DNA from: Opisthorchis felineus
Lineage: Eukaryota > Platyhelminthes > Trematoda > Opisthorchiida > Opisthorchiidae
Direction of reading: 5' to 3'
NCBI GenBank assembly: GCA_004794785.1
Contig: SJOL01007204.1
Span: forward strand, 5,799-69,798
DNA length: 64,000 nucleotides
The notes under the pieces are model-generated. The model was not told where the DNA came from. It saw only the letters and a program-made list of their open reading frames with translations, and made no database searches. Shown here piece by piece: positions 48,996 to 60,429 of this stretch. The position numbers and the translations under genes were made by a program. Position 1 is the stretch's first letter. Each line of letters opens with the position of its first letter.

Positions 48996-49211
48996 AATAT
49001 CAGATATGCTTCTACTTCGGAGGGCTTCTCTGCTGATAGCATGAACCCACGGAAGCTGCTAACACTGGTCGAATCCTTCTTTCAGCAGGCCCTTGGCCTT
49101 CGAAAAGAACTGGATTCTCTATTTGCACGTGTCCCACCCTTCGTTCGATCTACACAAAACTCCGTCCATCAGGCTTTGCTAAACAACTCGGCCCAGTTGA
49201 TCACCAGAGAA
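48996..49211 (+). CDS. Tektin-like coiled-coil protein, exon 4
   Basis: Seventy-two codons in phase 0 at both ends, between TTTAACTTCAG and GTAGGC, after a 40-nt intron. The peptide includes LLTLVESFFQQALGLRKEL and SVHQALLNNSAQLITRE. A short non-helical stretch (RYASTSEGFSADSMNP) at its start marks a break between two coiled-coil segments, as in tektin-type rods. Confidence 0.75.
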
Positions 49212-49262
49212 GTAGGCAGTAGTACGCCTTTGTTTACATAATGTCTCGTCCGTTCGTTACAG

Positions 49263-49352
49263 CGAGAACTGGTTCTTCTAGAAATGCAGCAAAACCAGAC
49301 CAGAAATCGCTGCTTGCGTACGACTCACTCACTAGTCAACCAATCAGGGCAA
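49263..49352 (+). CDS. Tektin-like coiled-coil protein, exon 5
   Basis: Thirty codons, phase 0 at both ends, after a 51-nt intron. The acceptor is CGTTCGTTACAG and the donor a consensus GTAAGT. The peptide RELVLLEMQQNQTRNRCLRT continues the helix; the NRCLRT stretch sits where the tektin-like family has a conserved Arg-Cys pair. Confidence 0.75.
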
Positions 49353-52282
49353 GTAAGTGTGCGCTGCTGTGGTTCACATGAGCCGAGTGGATGAATTTTA
49401 TTCGGTGGTTTGTTTTACGACTTTATTTGTTGAACTATCAAACGCAAGGTTCACACACTTCCCAACATGCAAAATTTGGAGGAGACAGAGCAAACCGCTG
49501 GTTATTCCCATGTACAAGGGAATGAAAACACTGGTGAGCTACACGATGATGTAGGAAACGTTGGGGTAGATAATAAACGGCTCACGGCTGAAATATATTG
49601 TCACCAAAGTTGTTCGGTGCCTAGGCAAGTGTCTTCTTGCCTTAAATGATAAAACTGGGCTGTGATTTTGTTTTTTGTTAACTGGTGTTTGCGTGACCCC
49701 TTCAGTAGAACAGCTGAAAGTGACAAAGTTCGAAGACACAGAACCAACGACATTGACTTTTTGAAATGCTTCTAACACATGGGTTGTGTAACCGGCCTTG
49801 ATACCTGTGCTTTCATCAGTTTCGGAATGCCCAATGTGGCCCGAACATCAGACACATCGAAAACCAGAAGTAGGCAAAACTGACTAGTAATTCTGATGGC
49901 ATGCTGGACCAATAAAACATATCTGGAGAAGGGCATTTCTGTTGCTGAACTCCACTAAAACAGGATCCTCGTATACAGCTAAATGTATCAACTTTATAGG
50001 ACTTCAGCTTTTCAAATGAAGAACCAAATAGGCATCACATCTGAGATTATACGAAAACGTATACAATTATAGAAGAGAAAAACGCGTGAGTGACCGGATA
50101 GTCCTTCAGATTCGGCCAAGTTCGCGCTGAGCACCACAGTGTCTAGTTCAGACGTAAGCCTTCGCTTTTCGACACACAAAGGAAACAAGTCTGAATTCCC
50201 GTGGCCGAAAAATTTTTTTGCCTATATCTTGCCCGACCGCATTCGAAGCAACGCTGATTGAGACACACTTTCCAAGATGAAACGAGTGACCAACACGGTC
50301 CTTCGGGGAGGAAAACGGGTTCGCACTCAGTGGCCTGGATGTTTCGCATGACTCAGAAAAGGGTGGGATGATTGTGAGGAAACGATGACGTGAAAGGCAT
50401 TCGGAATTGATACTGCAGTGCGACTCCATCAGATGCTTTTGTGATTCGATGCAATAATTGACGCTGCAAGTTTGGTTCTCATGTGTTTCCGTTACCATGC
50501 ATTTTCCAATTTTTCTAGTCAACACAGAAAACAACAGTTGATAGTACCGTATTTTCCACCTCTTTGCGTTCTGAATTTTTGGTTGTCAAAGTCCTGATTC
50601 AATGTACACATGTAACAGAGTTGGGATAAGTGCACCGGAGATATTTTGAACCAAACATCGGGTCTTGAACGTTTCGATCCTGGACAGCGGTCCAGGACAC
50701 TGACCTTGAACGTTTCGGACATATCCCCAAAAGATGGTTTAGTATCAGACATCAATTAGTACTAAGGCTCCCTGACTAATGTGACCAAAATGAAGAACCC
50801 TGTAACAGCGTAACAAGCATCGGACTTCCCTCTTAGGTTCATTTGTATGTTCATATAAAATGCGTGGTAGTTCACCTACGGTACGATATATATCAGATGC
50901 ACTTCGCTTAGACAAATTTGAGGACAGTTAAAATAGACTTGTCGCCATCCAAAGAAGCCATCCTCAGCACACTAACTAAGATATGAAAGAAAATTGATTC
51001 GCTAACAAGACGGTGATGAGCATCCCTCAAACGGTTAAAGACTTGGAACTTGAGGTTGCTAAAATCTACCCCACCCTTAGAGGGTGGAATGAACTCTCAC
51101 CTCCACTCTTCAACTCACAAAGACACCGACTCACCTACGAGTCGTGTGAGCAAATTAGCTGAGAACTGAAGTACATTCTCACAAGAATTCCGGTTTCAGT
51201 TTTGATACTTGTGAGTGTCATTTGTTGAATGAGTGTTGCTGTACGAAACAGAATAGGTTTGGCCACGTATATCACCATCCGATACTGAGAGATGTTTGCA
51301 ATCACTGGGTCTCTTGTGATTTGACATAGACTTGACCGGTAAAAGTGGCTACACTTAGACATCACAAACAGCCGAACATCCGGTGGGTCTGTTCCATTTG
51401 TAAACAATGCCAAAAATTCTGACCTTCGTTATACGTTGGCATAAACTGTACGCAGTGTGATATGACTACCACTTTGCCAGTCATCTTTGATGAATGCGTC
51501 AGTGTACAGCCAGGTCTTAAACTCGGTTGAATGAATACACTGACCGTAACCCTCAGTAAAGTGTTTCATTTAAATCTTGCTGGCTAATCATTGTCGAGGA
51601 TGGTAGCACACGTTTCCAAGTAAATAAGGAACGTATAACGGGACACCAGCTTGAGTTTACATTGTAGTCGCTGTAGGGTCAAATAGGTAAGACAGTTGGC
51701 TGTTGACAAGGTGGCAGTTGATCCGTTCACCGAAATTGGCAATTGACTTGAAAACTTTTCGTCGCCACGAGAGGAGACATCGCCAGTATGCATCATCACC
51801 AAGCCCTGACGATGTCTCCTCGCATTGTGACGAAACGTTTGCAAGCCAGTTGCCAAGCTCGGGAACAGACCAACTGCCGCCTGATCAACAGCCAGGTAAC
51901 CCACACGAGGTATCAATAGTTGGGCACAGAGGTAAAACAATCTCTGATTATGGTGCCTATGTTCATACACTATTGCCGCCGAATCCAATGAAGTGCGTGC
52001 GCACGTTATATGAATGACATCTGAAAATTTCACACCAACACCCGTAAGATCGCCAGCCATAGTCAGCAAAGCCTGGTATACAAAAAGGCTGTCGGAGATA
52101 CTACGGTCTGAGTAACAGAACGTCTGATGCAGGCCCCATATATTGTTATCAGACACCATTATGCAGTGGTACTTGGGAGCAGAAGATTAAAGTAGAAAAG
52201 AGTACGCAAACCGAGTTGTATTCATCACACTCTGAATGTGCTTCTGACACATATATATATGTCCACTTTCTGCTACCTTTAG
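49353..52282 (+). other. Last intron of the tektin-like gene
   Basis: A 2.9 kb intron, in contrast to the four tiny ones before it. It contains the palindromic repeat at 51697-51894 and otherwise short frames that I do not recognise, including a 128-codon - strand frame at 50148-50534. Confidence 0.65.
51697..51894. repeat. Palindrome-forming dispersed repeat, best inverted pair
   Basis: Arms of about 87 bp (51697-51784 and 51808-51894) face each other across 23 bases with roughly three-quarters identity. Each holds the family core: GAAAACTTTTCGTCGCC on the left and, read on the - strand, GCAAACGTTTCGTCACAATG on the right, both followed by GAGGAGACATCG. A 191-codon - strand open frame (51584-52159) runs through it and is explained by the repeat. 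Confidence 0.7.
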
Positions 52283-52459
52283 CCTGCCTGCAAAGCACTC
52301 AAACCAGTCGATAAAGAACTGGTTCGATTGGACGAAGCAAAAGGGCAGTTGAACAAAGAGATGCACACGATTCGTCGGTCAATAGATGCAGATTTACACA
52401 TTGCTCGAACAAGACGCAAAGCTGAAACCCATCGCTTGTGCTCCCGATTCGCTTTATGA
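52283..52459 (+). CDS. Tektin-like coiled-coil protein, last exon with stop
   Basis: The acceptor TGCTACCTTTAG is followed by 58 codons and a TGA at 52457-52459, in phase 0 with exon 5. The peptide begins PACKALKPVDKELVRLDEAK and ends RRKAETHRLCSRFAL; the middle (QLNKEMHTIRRSIDADL) is a classic helix with the L-x6-I-x-A pattern of tektin C-termini. An ATTAAA at 52649-52654, about 190 bases downstream, is a possible polyadenylation signal. Confidence 0.75.
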   Translation, partial: PACKALKPVDKELVRLDEAKGQLNKEMHTIRRSIDADLHIARTRRKAETHRLCSRFAL

Positions 52460-55400
52460 CAGGGTGAGAGAACTCCTGACAGGAACCCACAACTAGATCG
52501 GTACTCCGTAAACTAAACAGTTGCATATGTCCTACCTCAGAAATTGTATTGTATTCACGCTCCCTTCTGTCTCAACACACTACATATTTCTCTTTTTCCT
52601 AACTTAGTATGGTTCAGTTCGCTTTGTGCAGACCACCAAAGCCGACGAATTAAATCATATATATTCGTCCTAGGATGATTTTTTTTACTCAGCAGTGACA
52701 TTTTCAAAAGTATTATATACACTTAAACTCCCGTTAAGTTGCCTGTGAAATAACTAGTCACTCACGTCGTTTGACCTACTACCATAGAATGGCTAACCAG
52801 GTTCTGCAAAGCTGCTTCCATGCGATCAACATGGGAAACTGACCGCATGAAATAGCCACCCACGACTTTCATTGTCGCTGAGAAGTCAAACTGTATAGTT
52901 GGTATGACTCCCACTAAGTGATTGTCATGAAACTGAGATAAAGGGTCACTGAAAATTAGCGAGCTTTGTTAAGCATTAATATGTCTGGATAGTTTAACTC
53001 AGTTGTAATTCCGCGGTTCAAAGTGAATAGCCAGCTCCTGCAATTGAAATGTTTGATTTAGTCAGCTAGTGATGCTCTGAGGAAGTTGGGCTGTGTTTGT
53101 TGTAGCCACAGAGAAATCAAAGTAGACTTACTAGGGTCACTGAAAATAGTAGGAGGGCATGTAGAAATGCAGTGTTACACATAAATTTCATCACAACCAA
53201 GGGCCTCAGGATCACAACGAAAGCAGTAGTACATAGGTATCGTGCCATTTAGGTAAGTGTAGTATGCAGAAGACACGAGTTTTAACCTCCAACTTGGTGC
53301 TAATTGAAAATATTGGACATTCAACAGGACACTTGGGTAAAAATTGTAAGGGTCACTGTGCATTAGCAACGATATACCTTAATATTCCACTGCATTTAGA
53401 GCTGTGTTTTATAGTACTTTCACTAACAGCCTCGGGGACTACAGCGTTGGAACAGCAAATCCATTTGACAGGACAACGGCACTAATAAACCGCAATATGA
53501 GGAAGTGATGTGCCTGAGGTATTCGGAACCCAGGGAAGATAAAGTGCAATCAGCTGGACTCCAGTGAAATTGTACGAAAATTAAGGGCATATCCAGTTTA
53601 TCGGAGATGATTGCTTCGGGCACTTTCTTACCGAAGACCTAGGAAAGCCATCGTCATTAACATTGGGGAAGGGAAAGTCACGGAGACAGTCACGAACTTG
53701 CGTTCCACGTGTCTGCACCTTAAAAATTCAGGAAACCGAGTGGCACAGCACTTTCCCGAGGCCACCCATTAAAAACGCTAAATATGATCTGCAGATTCAC
53801 GTAAGCTTCAGAAATGTCAAAACCCTGGTTGGGCACCGCATCAAAAAATCGAGAATTTTCAGGGCGATATCATAAAATGCTAAAAGAGATCCTAGAAAAG
53901 AGCCACTTCTAACAACTCAGTGTTGTTACACCAACCAAGTACAACATTGAAATTAAGTAGACTGAAATGACCTTGGAAATCGAAGTGCAGTATTCTGGCA
54001 CCTAGAAACCTGTTATTTAGCCTGTTAGTGGTAGATATTTCTGCTTGATTCTTGGATCGAGTTAAGACCCTGTAACCTAATATGTTGGCCTGACGAAGCT
54101 TCCATGTTGGTAGGAGATCCAGGGAGTGTCTTCAAAACTTCCCTGAAACGAGGATCTCTTAGTGCGTTACAACTGTTTCCCAATGGACTAAACCACAAAA
54201 TTTGTTCTTTCTGGCTTGATAACTTGGAAACAGTTGCCCATCTTTGTCATGCCAATGAGTTAGAGATTCAAATCGTAATTCTCGTGTTGTACCCAGTCTT
54301 TCGCACCATTCGGACCAACTTTGAGTGATTTGTGCGCCAGCAGACAAATTATCCACTGATAGTTTACAAACCTTAGTGAAAAAACCATTTAATAAATGGT
54401 GGAGCACCACATGATTTGCGCAAAGAGAATAACTGACAGTTTGGCCCACCTAACATTCGTAAGCGACGGGACATGGAAGTTGTGTTCGGCTGATCTCCAC
54501 TCAACATTAGAGTTCAGTTGATCACCTGACGTTTGTGAATCACACTGCATCAACCGGAGTGACAGGGGACAAGTGTCAGCCGGGACAGTCACACCAACCC
54601 GTCTGGATGCTAGCCAGCACCCCGTCGATGTGTTTAAGTAAGCCGCCATCTGCTAACCGGATTCCTTCCTTAGTCGTCACGCGATCAACCAGTCACTGTT
54701 GAGGCTGTGCCTCAATCTTAAAAAGTCAACTCAGTAGCACGATCACCACCCTGACCACCCACAGTGAAATTCAATCAGATAGATTTAGCGTTCTCACATC
54801 CCTGACAGTGAGGGGTTTGTTGTCCTGTCCACCTCATTCTATCGTGAATATGGCTTCCTACTCTGGGTTTGCAACACAGAACCTGGACTCGGTGTCTGTC
54901 CTCATTTACGTGGACTGGTCACGTGATTAATTACAAAATCTAGCACACATGAATCTGTCTATGAACACTGCTCCATTGTAACATTCTTCTTGAAGCTTAC
55001 ATGGAGTAATCCATTGAATAACTAGATATTTTGCGCAGCTTCATGTCCATATAAATCGATATTTGTCCTTGACCAGACTTTGGTGGCAATAGGATACTTG
55101 CTACTCTTGAGTCGGACTGAACGGTTCACCTATCGGGAGGAACTCAGCTTACAACGTCGCTCATATGCCATTTGTTAACCGGAGGCCACTTATTATAAAC
55201 TAAGCGAACATTACGCATTGCACAAAGTGCGTTTGTGGGTTCAGGAAGGGCGTTTTTTTTCAAAATTCCGTCAATTCAGAACAGGTTTCAATGTAACTCA
55301 AGATTAGTGCCATAAAGAGATAAAACCGAAAGCGGGAGCGGTGTCTCATTGAGTGAGCAATTTATGTTCCGAATCCGATGGCTACATTGAAGGATAGCTG

Positions 55401-56747
55401 TGGTACTCGGGAAAGATGACGTTACTTCAGTAGCATCCGGTTAGTATATCAAAATGTGTACTTGCACTACAGATGGTGGGATGATAAATGCGCCTGACGG
55501 TTCGCGTACACAAGACCAGCCATAAACAGAACTTCCCTTCTATCCCAACGAAACAAGGGCAAAACCAGGACGCCTTCAAAAGAATATTCAAAGATGTGGA
55601 TAGGATTCAACGCTTCTCCGTCCTTCCTGCTTTCCCTAAAACGAAACGAAGTCAGTTCCCCTGTGCCGATTAAAAATGGCGGCTGTGAGTTAGGCAAACT
55701 GACTACGTGACGCTGGAATTAATAAACACGCGAAACCAAAGTTCAGCCGAACAATTCCTCTCCTTTCGCTCTTTCACAGTTGAGAATGCAACTACGTTCT
55801 TGACGCTGTTTGGTGATATTTGAATGAAAAACGCCTTTGCAACCACAACCTAGGTTGCATTTAATCAGCACTGTCTATATCGAGTTATCGCCTGCCCCAA
55901 ATAATGCGAATTTCCTTTGTGCTTTCGGGATGACGTTGGTTAGACAAGTGGGTACGGAGGCGTTTGCGATATTTATTTAGTGTTAGTGCGACCTTTTTTT
56001 GAAACAAGTCTTGCAGCATATCTCAGTTGTATTCAAAGTCAACCCACTTCATAATGAAGCGCTGTTCAAGAGCTGTTGCACTTGGACTGTACTGAAAAAC
56101 GAGTATCCAACAGGCGTTGATATCGATTGTGTGAATCACTAGTGTCGATATGCTTTGGTGTAGGTATCGCGCAAAGGTCTAGACTGATAAAACCGTTTTC
56201 CAAGGTGCATCGAAGATCCAGTATACCCACAGGGCGAAAAAAACGAACGAGCGGTGTACGTGATGTTGTAATGTGATTGACTGTGCTCCACATCAACACC
56301 TATTTGGAGAGCTATTACGTTTGCCGCGAGCAGCTTAATTTACCAGGGGGTCGTTAATGTCACTAGTACAAATGTTTTCTACTACGGAGTTCAGATAGGA
56401 GATTAGGCAATGACCTGTGGGATAGTAATTGAGTCTAGACACACTATGAACCCTTGGGTTAAAACACGGAGTGATTCACTAGATGGAGATTGAAACACTC
56501 ATTGTGATCTCGAACTTTGAAGCAAATCAAAATCTCACTGTAAATATTCCCAGCAATGGCACCAGCAATAGCAAATACTGTGTAGGCACAGAGCTGTCCA
56601 CAGCAGTTCTATACTTTGTGCAAAATCAAGTTACCAATAACTCGAGGAAGGTCATGTCAATGTACTTTTAGCAGTAATTAACGACATGGATGGGAAAGTC
56701 ACAAACATGTTATCCTGTCTAAGTGCGCGTAAATCACACTGCTGACC
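52460..56747. other. Intergenic region between the tektin-like gene and the adenylate kinase gene
   Basis: The two genes converge here. Beyond the possible polyadenylation signal I see no gene. A 70-codon + strand frame at 53663-53875 with a GTAAGC donor-like site is the only exon-like item and is not recognised. No named repeat was seen. Confidence 0.5.
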
Positions 56748-56825
56748 AGCCGCTCGTGGCCGAACGGCTAAGAGTTGAAACTACTAAGCGGAGAGGTCGT
56801 GGGCTCAAGATCCCTGGAGTTTCGT
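56748..56825 (+). repeat. tRNA-derived SINE head (family shared with 42.48 kb)
   Basis: GTGGCCGAACGGCTAAG (56756-56772) is an A-box-like segment of Ser/Leu-tRNA type, and GGTCGTGGGCTCAAGATCCC (56795-56814) is B-box-like. The spacing fits a tRNA, but the flanks do not pair as an acceptor stem, so a SINE is favoured over a tRNA gene. Confidence 0.5.
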
Positions 56826-57000
56826 GTGATGCGCACGTAAGCAAATACCTCGCGTAACATAATGAAACGTTCGGAAAGCGCAATTCTGCCACGCCGCTCA
56901 TGAAACTTGGCGCTTCACTACGAACAGAAAAGTTCTAACTGCTATTTATACGTAATGCCTTCATTGCACTGAATGGATCTCAGAACAGAATATCCTGTAA

Positions 57001-57230
57001 TAGAGATTTCGTCCTGTAAGTGAATCCAATCTATGCTGAAAAATCGAGAACCACTGTACAGGTATTTCATCCTTCTTGAGAATGTGTGTGTGTGTGCACC
57101 TCACAAGACTCTGGATTTCCGTCAGGTGCGCACTGATGATGATTCTCAATAAGGATGAAACAAGTGTACAGTGCTTCTCGGCTTTTAAGCAAAGATTGGT
57201 CTCAGTTACAAGACGAAATCCGCATTGGCA
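57001..57230. ncRNA. Inverted pair of hammerhead-ribozyme-like repeats
   Basis: The + strand copy (57092-57230) has helix I strands GCACTG (57130-57135) and CAGTGC (57169-57174), a perfect 6-bp match. Between them are ATGATGA (57136-57142, one change from CUGAUGA), helix II TTCTC/AGGAT with loop AATA, intact GAAA (57157-57160), a minimal helix III and a GTA cleavage triplet. The - strand copy (57082 down to 57001) keeps the 3' part (AAGGATGAAATACCTGTACA, then GATTGGATTCACTTACAGGA), but its 5' core is replaced by a (TG)n run. The two copies form about 83-bp arms. Confidence 0.55.
57083..57096. repeat. (TG)n microsatellite
   Basis: Seven TG units at the junction of the two inverted hammerhead-like repeats, on the site where the - strand copy should carry its CUGAUGA core. 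Confidence 0.85.
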
Positions 57231-57387
57231 ATTACTTTCGCACTCGACGCTACGAGGAATTCATGAATCCACCTACCGAGAAGAGAAGTTAAGTGGGTGC
57301 AATATACCAAAATTTTAGCTGAACCTAGAGGATCTGCTGACTTCCAACTAGGGAATGAATAAGGCCAGTTGCAAAAGAACTTTGGTA

Positions 57388-57393
57388 TTTAAT
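57388..57393 (-). promoter_or_regulatory. Possible polyadenylation signal for the adenylate kinase gene
   Basis: ATTAAA on the - strand, about 300 bases past the adenylate kinase stop codon. It is a common variant signal but short enough to occur by chance. Confidence 0.25.
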
Positions 57394-57688
57394 GTGATCT
57401 CGAAAAATCTCACTCTAAGTTAGGAGACAGAAAAATAGGGTGTGTTAGAAACGAAAGGACGAACAAACAAACAAACATGAAAAATGAACTAATGCTATGC
57501 TGGCATCCGGTCAACGACCCGTGCAGCGGGGTACATCAGTAAATGCCAGAGAAAGGTAAGAGTAACACCGACTGCCAAAGAATGCGTCCAGGACATCTGG
57601 AGGGCGGGACTTAACCGAATGCTACGAAGATAAGGCAGTGTGCGACCGCACAGATCACGGACGGAGAAAACAAGCAGTATTATGTTGT

Positions 57689-57766
57689 TCAGGCGTGTTT
57701 TACTCGTTCTTGCAGTTGTTTGTAAACATTGTCGAAGATTTGATCGATTGTCCCGGATGCATCAAT
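57689..57766 (-). CDS. AK1: Adenylate kinase, last exon with stop
   Basis: Twenty-five codons plus TGA. On the - strand the acceptor ACAG precedes ATTGATGCATCC. The peptide IDASGTIDQIFDNVYKQLQE then RVKHA closes the kinase, matching the family's C-terminal helix after the (N/D)A(E/S)G block. It joins the previous exon in phase 0 across a 758-nt intron. The end position matches the normal AK1 length. Confidence 0.85.
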   Translation of the reverse strand: MDASGTIDQIFDNVYKQLQERVKHA

Positions 57767-58524
57767 CTGTAAAATACCACAAAACTTAGGATTAAAGCCA
57801 TCAGCGATGGTGGAATTTTCGACGCCGTATTTCATTGCACCTTATGTAACGAGCGTCGTTAGCAAAAGCTACGAAGTGCTATGGACGGCTATGAAATGTT
57901 TGAACAATAAGCGATATCTACCTATCTCTAATCACGATCCACATGCAGATGGCAAAGCTACTGAGTCCGGATGTTAAGATGTTCACGTCCGACTGGAAAG
58001 TCTAAAGCTGCTCCTTGGCCCAAGACCGTTCACACTTGGTGCGAGAGCAAACGGGTTCCAAGGAAAAGTCGATTCAGAAGCAAAACTAGGAAATTTCAAG
58101 CGATAATAGTGGCTTTCGACTGTTCAAACGTGTAAATAATGACAGATTTAAAACCATAGGATGGCAAATTATGTCTCAATACAGTAATCCTATACAGTTT
58201 CCTAGGATAGGATGAATCCCTCTTGAAAATTCTACCAAAGAGTGGCAAGTCCCGTGCATTACTCCAGTAGGTCTAGTCCTCGAATGAATTATAACAATTG
58301 TATGTCGAAAAAAAGTTCTCCGCATCCCGTTCGGTTGAAAATACCTGATCATTTTGTCACCAATCGGGTCACTAAAACATCAAGGAAATATGTTGGTTCA
58401 TTTGAAAACGCTACGCCTAAAGTCCGAAATACGGAGAGGACTTTCAAATATTAACGCACGATTTATCTCTGTTGTCACAACGAGAAGTAAAAAAAAAGTG
58501 GTCTGGAAATGGTATTTTACTCAC

Positions 58525-58716
58525 CCGGATTAATTTTTTCTGCTTCTCGTAATAGTCAATCACAGGCTTAGTACTGTCGTTGAAGGTTTTCAAGCGCTTG
58601 ATGATTGTTTCTTCGTTGTCATCCACTCGACCACTAGTTTCGCCTCGTTTCTTCAACCTTTCAACCATAACTTGCTCACTTACGTCAAACGAGACGACGC
58701 AAAGGCATGGACAGAC
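58525..58716 (-). CDS. AK1: Adenylate kinase, LID-domain exon
   Basis: Sixty-four codons in phase 0 at both ends, with a CCGAG acceptor and a GTGAGT donor. It encodes the strand [19 protein letters not shown] and then [17 protein letters not shown], the arginine-rich LID that closes over the phosphates. The LID is the short form, with no ~27-residue insertion, as in cytosolic AK1 and unlike mitochondrial AK2. The catalytic arginines in RGETSGR are present, followed by the helix [20 protein letters not shown]. Confidence 0.88.
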
Positions 58717-60346
58717 CTCGGAGAAAGAGGAAGAGGGAGGGAGAGAAAGAAGACAGATATCACGCTTATACCATGTGCCACTGAGTTCAGTGAAGCTGCT
58801 TGCCAAAAAGTTGATATTACTGCCAATGAACGAGTGAGCGCACTCGGGTTTTGGGCCTACAGTTTGCTGTTAGAGGTTACCAGGTCTTTCGTATTACGCA
58901 GATGTGGATTACGGAGGAAGCGGCTCATAGTCAGAGACCGGTGTCTCGTTAGAAGATCATTTTATCATGTGCAAAAATGGGTCTGAACAATATTTTGTAC
59001 TGTCTTGGACATGCGCCGCATAGACTCGGTCTGGCCCAAAAACTGGGTCTTAGATTAATTGACGTGGAAGAGAAGCAGGACAAAGTGTGTCCATATCCAC
59101 CTGCATGCGGTCCCAAAATCCTGTGCAAAACTCAAGCCGTTTTCATGGATCGTCAACCTATAGATATTATAACTGGGATTCGCCGAAGATATGGCAATCG
59201 CCTTCTATCAGAATATTTTAATGGCATACGGTGAGGGGCAGTAAGTTTCCGTATGCTGCCCCTTGAATCTTCCCCAACCTCTCGGATAACCGAGTAGACC
59301 GAGAATTCATCTGTTGGTGTACGAGGCCTGATATCACCATTCGTCCCCAGGGATTTATTCCAGACACCCACTGAATACCAGGGTTCAAGGTGTTGGATCG
59401 TAGCACGGTAGCCTGTGCGTTGCATTTACACTCGAATTTACACTCATGACAATATTCAAGCGTTGACCGATGGCCCAGTAGCCTGATGGAGTGTCAATAG
59501 GTAAGGCCATCAGAGGTGCCTGCTCCTGTTCCACTGCCATGAGAATGGACAAATTGCCGCAATTCCCCCTCCGCATGATGCATGACGCTTGGAGATATTT
59601 GGGGTTTCATCTGGGCCCAGCTGCTCTGATATACCAAGTTTATTAATCTGTTAGTCTCGATGTGCAAGCCACATTCACGATCGGTGGATTAAGCCACATG
59701 ATCACATAAACACATGGTGCGCTGGTATCCATTTCCGGATTTTATTGGCAAATCGAACTAGGCCGATAGGCCCTCGTGCATACGTCACTTGCGGCTGGCG
59801 CTGAACCAAATGTGTAGACAACTGAACGTCCCGTACCGGTGTAAACCCGAGGGAATGAGACCAGAGAGTGAACAGGATGGGCTAGTTGTTAGGCCACCAG
59901 CAAGCCCAACTGGTAGTCCATAGTTGTCGGTTCAGTCGGGGACAACTGACTATTTGAGATACACAGTGCATATGTAAATAATTCTGGAGGCCCACGCCAC
60001 TCGTGAGACACCCAAGGCACAAATGGCCAGCCGCTGCTAGATATTATTCAGGTTAGCCTGTACAGCGATAGTCGCTGAGAGTGACCTCTAGCTCAACACT
60101 CTGGGTTATCCAGAAATTTACCGCTGGTCATTTGCACATGTATACATTAAACACATAAATAAAGCGTAATAGAATAGAACTCAAAACAATACAATACAGT
60201 GCATATAAGATAAACCTGAGAGATCAATTACAACAAATGGACATCCCGGAAACCCAAACAGAGGCTCTCAGTGGAGAACGAATTATTGCTCCTATGTGTT
60301 TGGGCGGTGGTACTTACCCGGTGAACAGTGAGGGCTGTTTATCACC

Positions 60347-60393
<47 letters not shown>
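60347..60393. repeat. (TA)n microsatellite
   Basis: About 47 bases of TA with one interruption (TACATA at 60361), directly upstream of the LINE remnant. Confidence 0.9.
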
Positions 60394-60396
<3 letters not shown>

Positions 60397-60429
60397 TAAA
60401 AACTAGTGAACAACTTAACAAGGCCGAAG

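Noticed and set aside
51584..52159. 191-codon - strand open frame, the longest in the window
   Set aside because: It runs through the inverted palindromic repeat at 51697-51894 and its middle is the translated repeat core. No protein family is visible, so it is a by-product of the repeat.
56748..56825. Possible tRNA-Ser or tRNA-Leu gene
   Set aside because: A and B boxes are present but the ends do not form an acceptor stem and the sequence recurs at 42.48 kb as a repeat.
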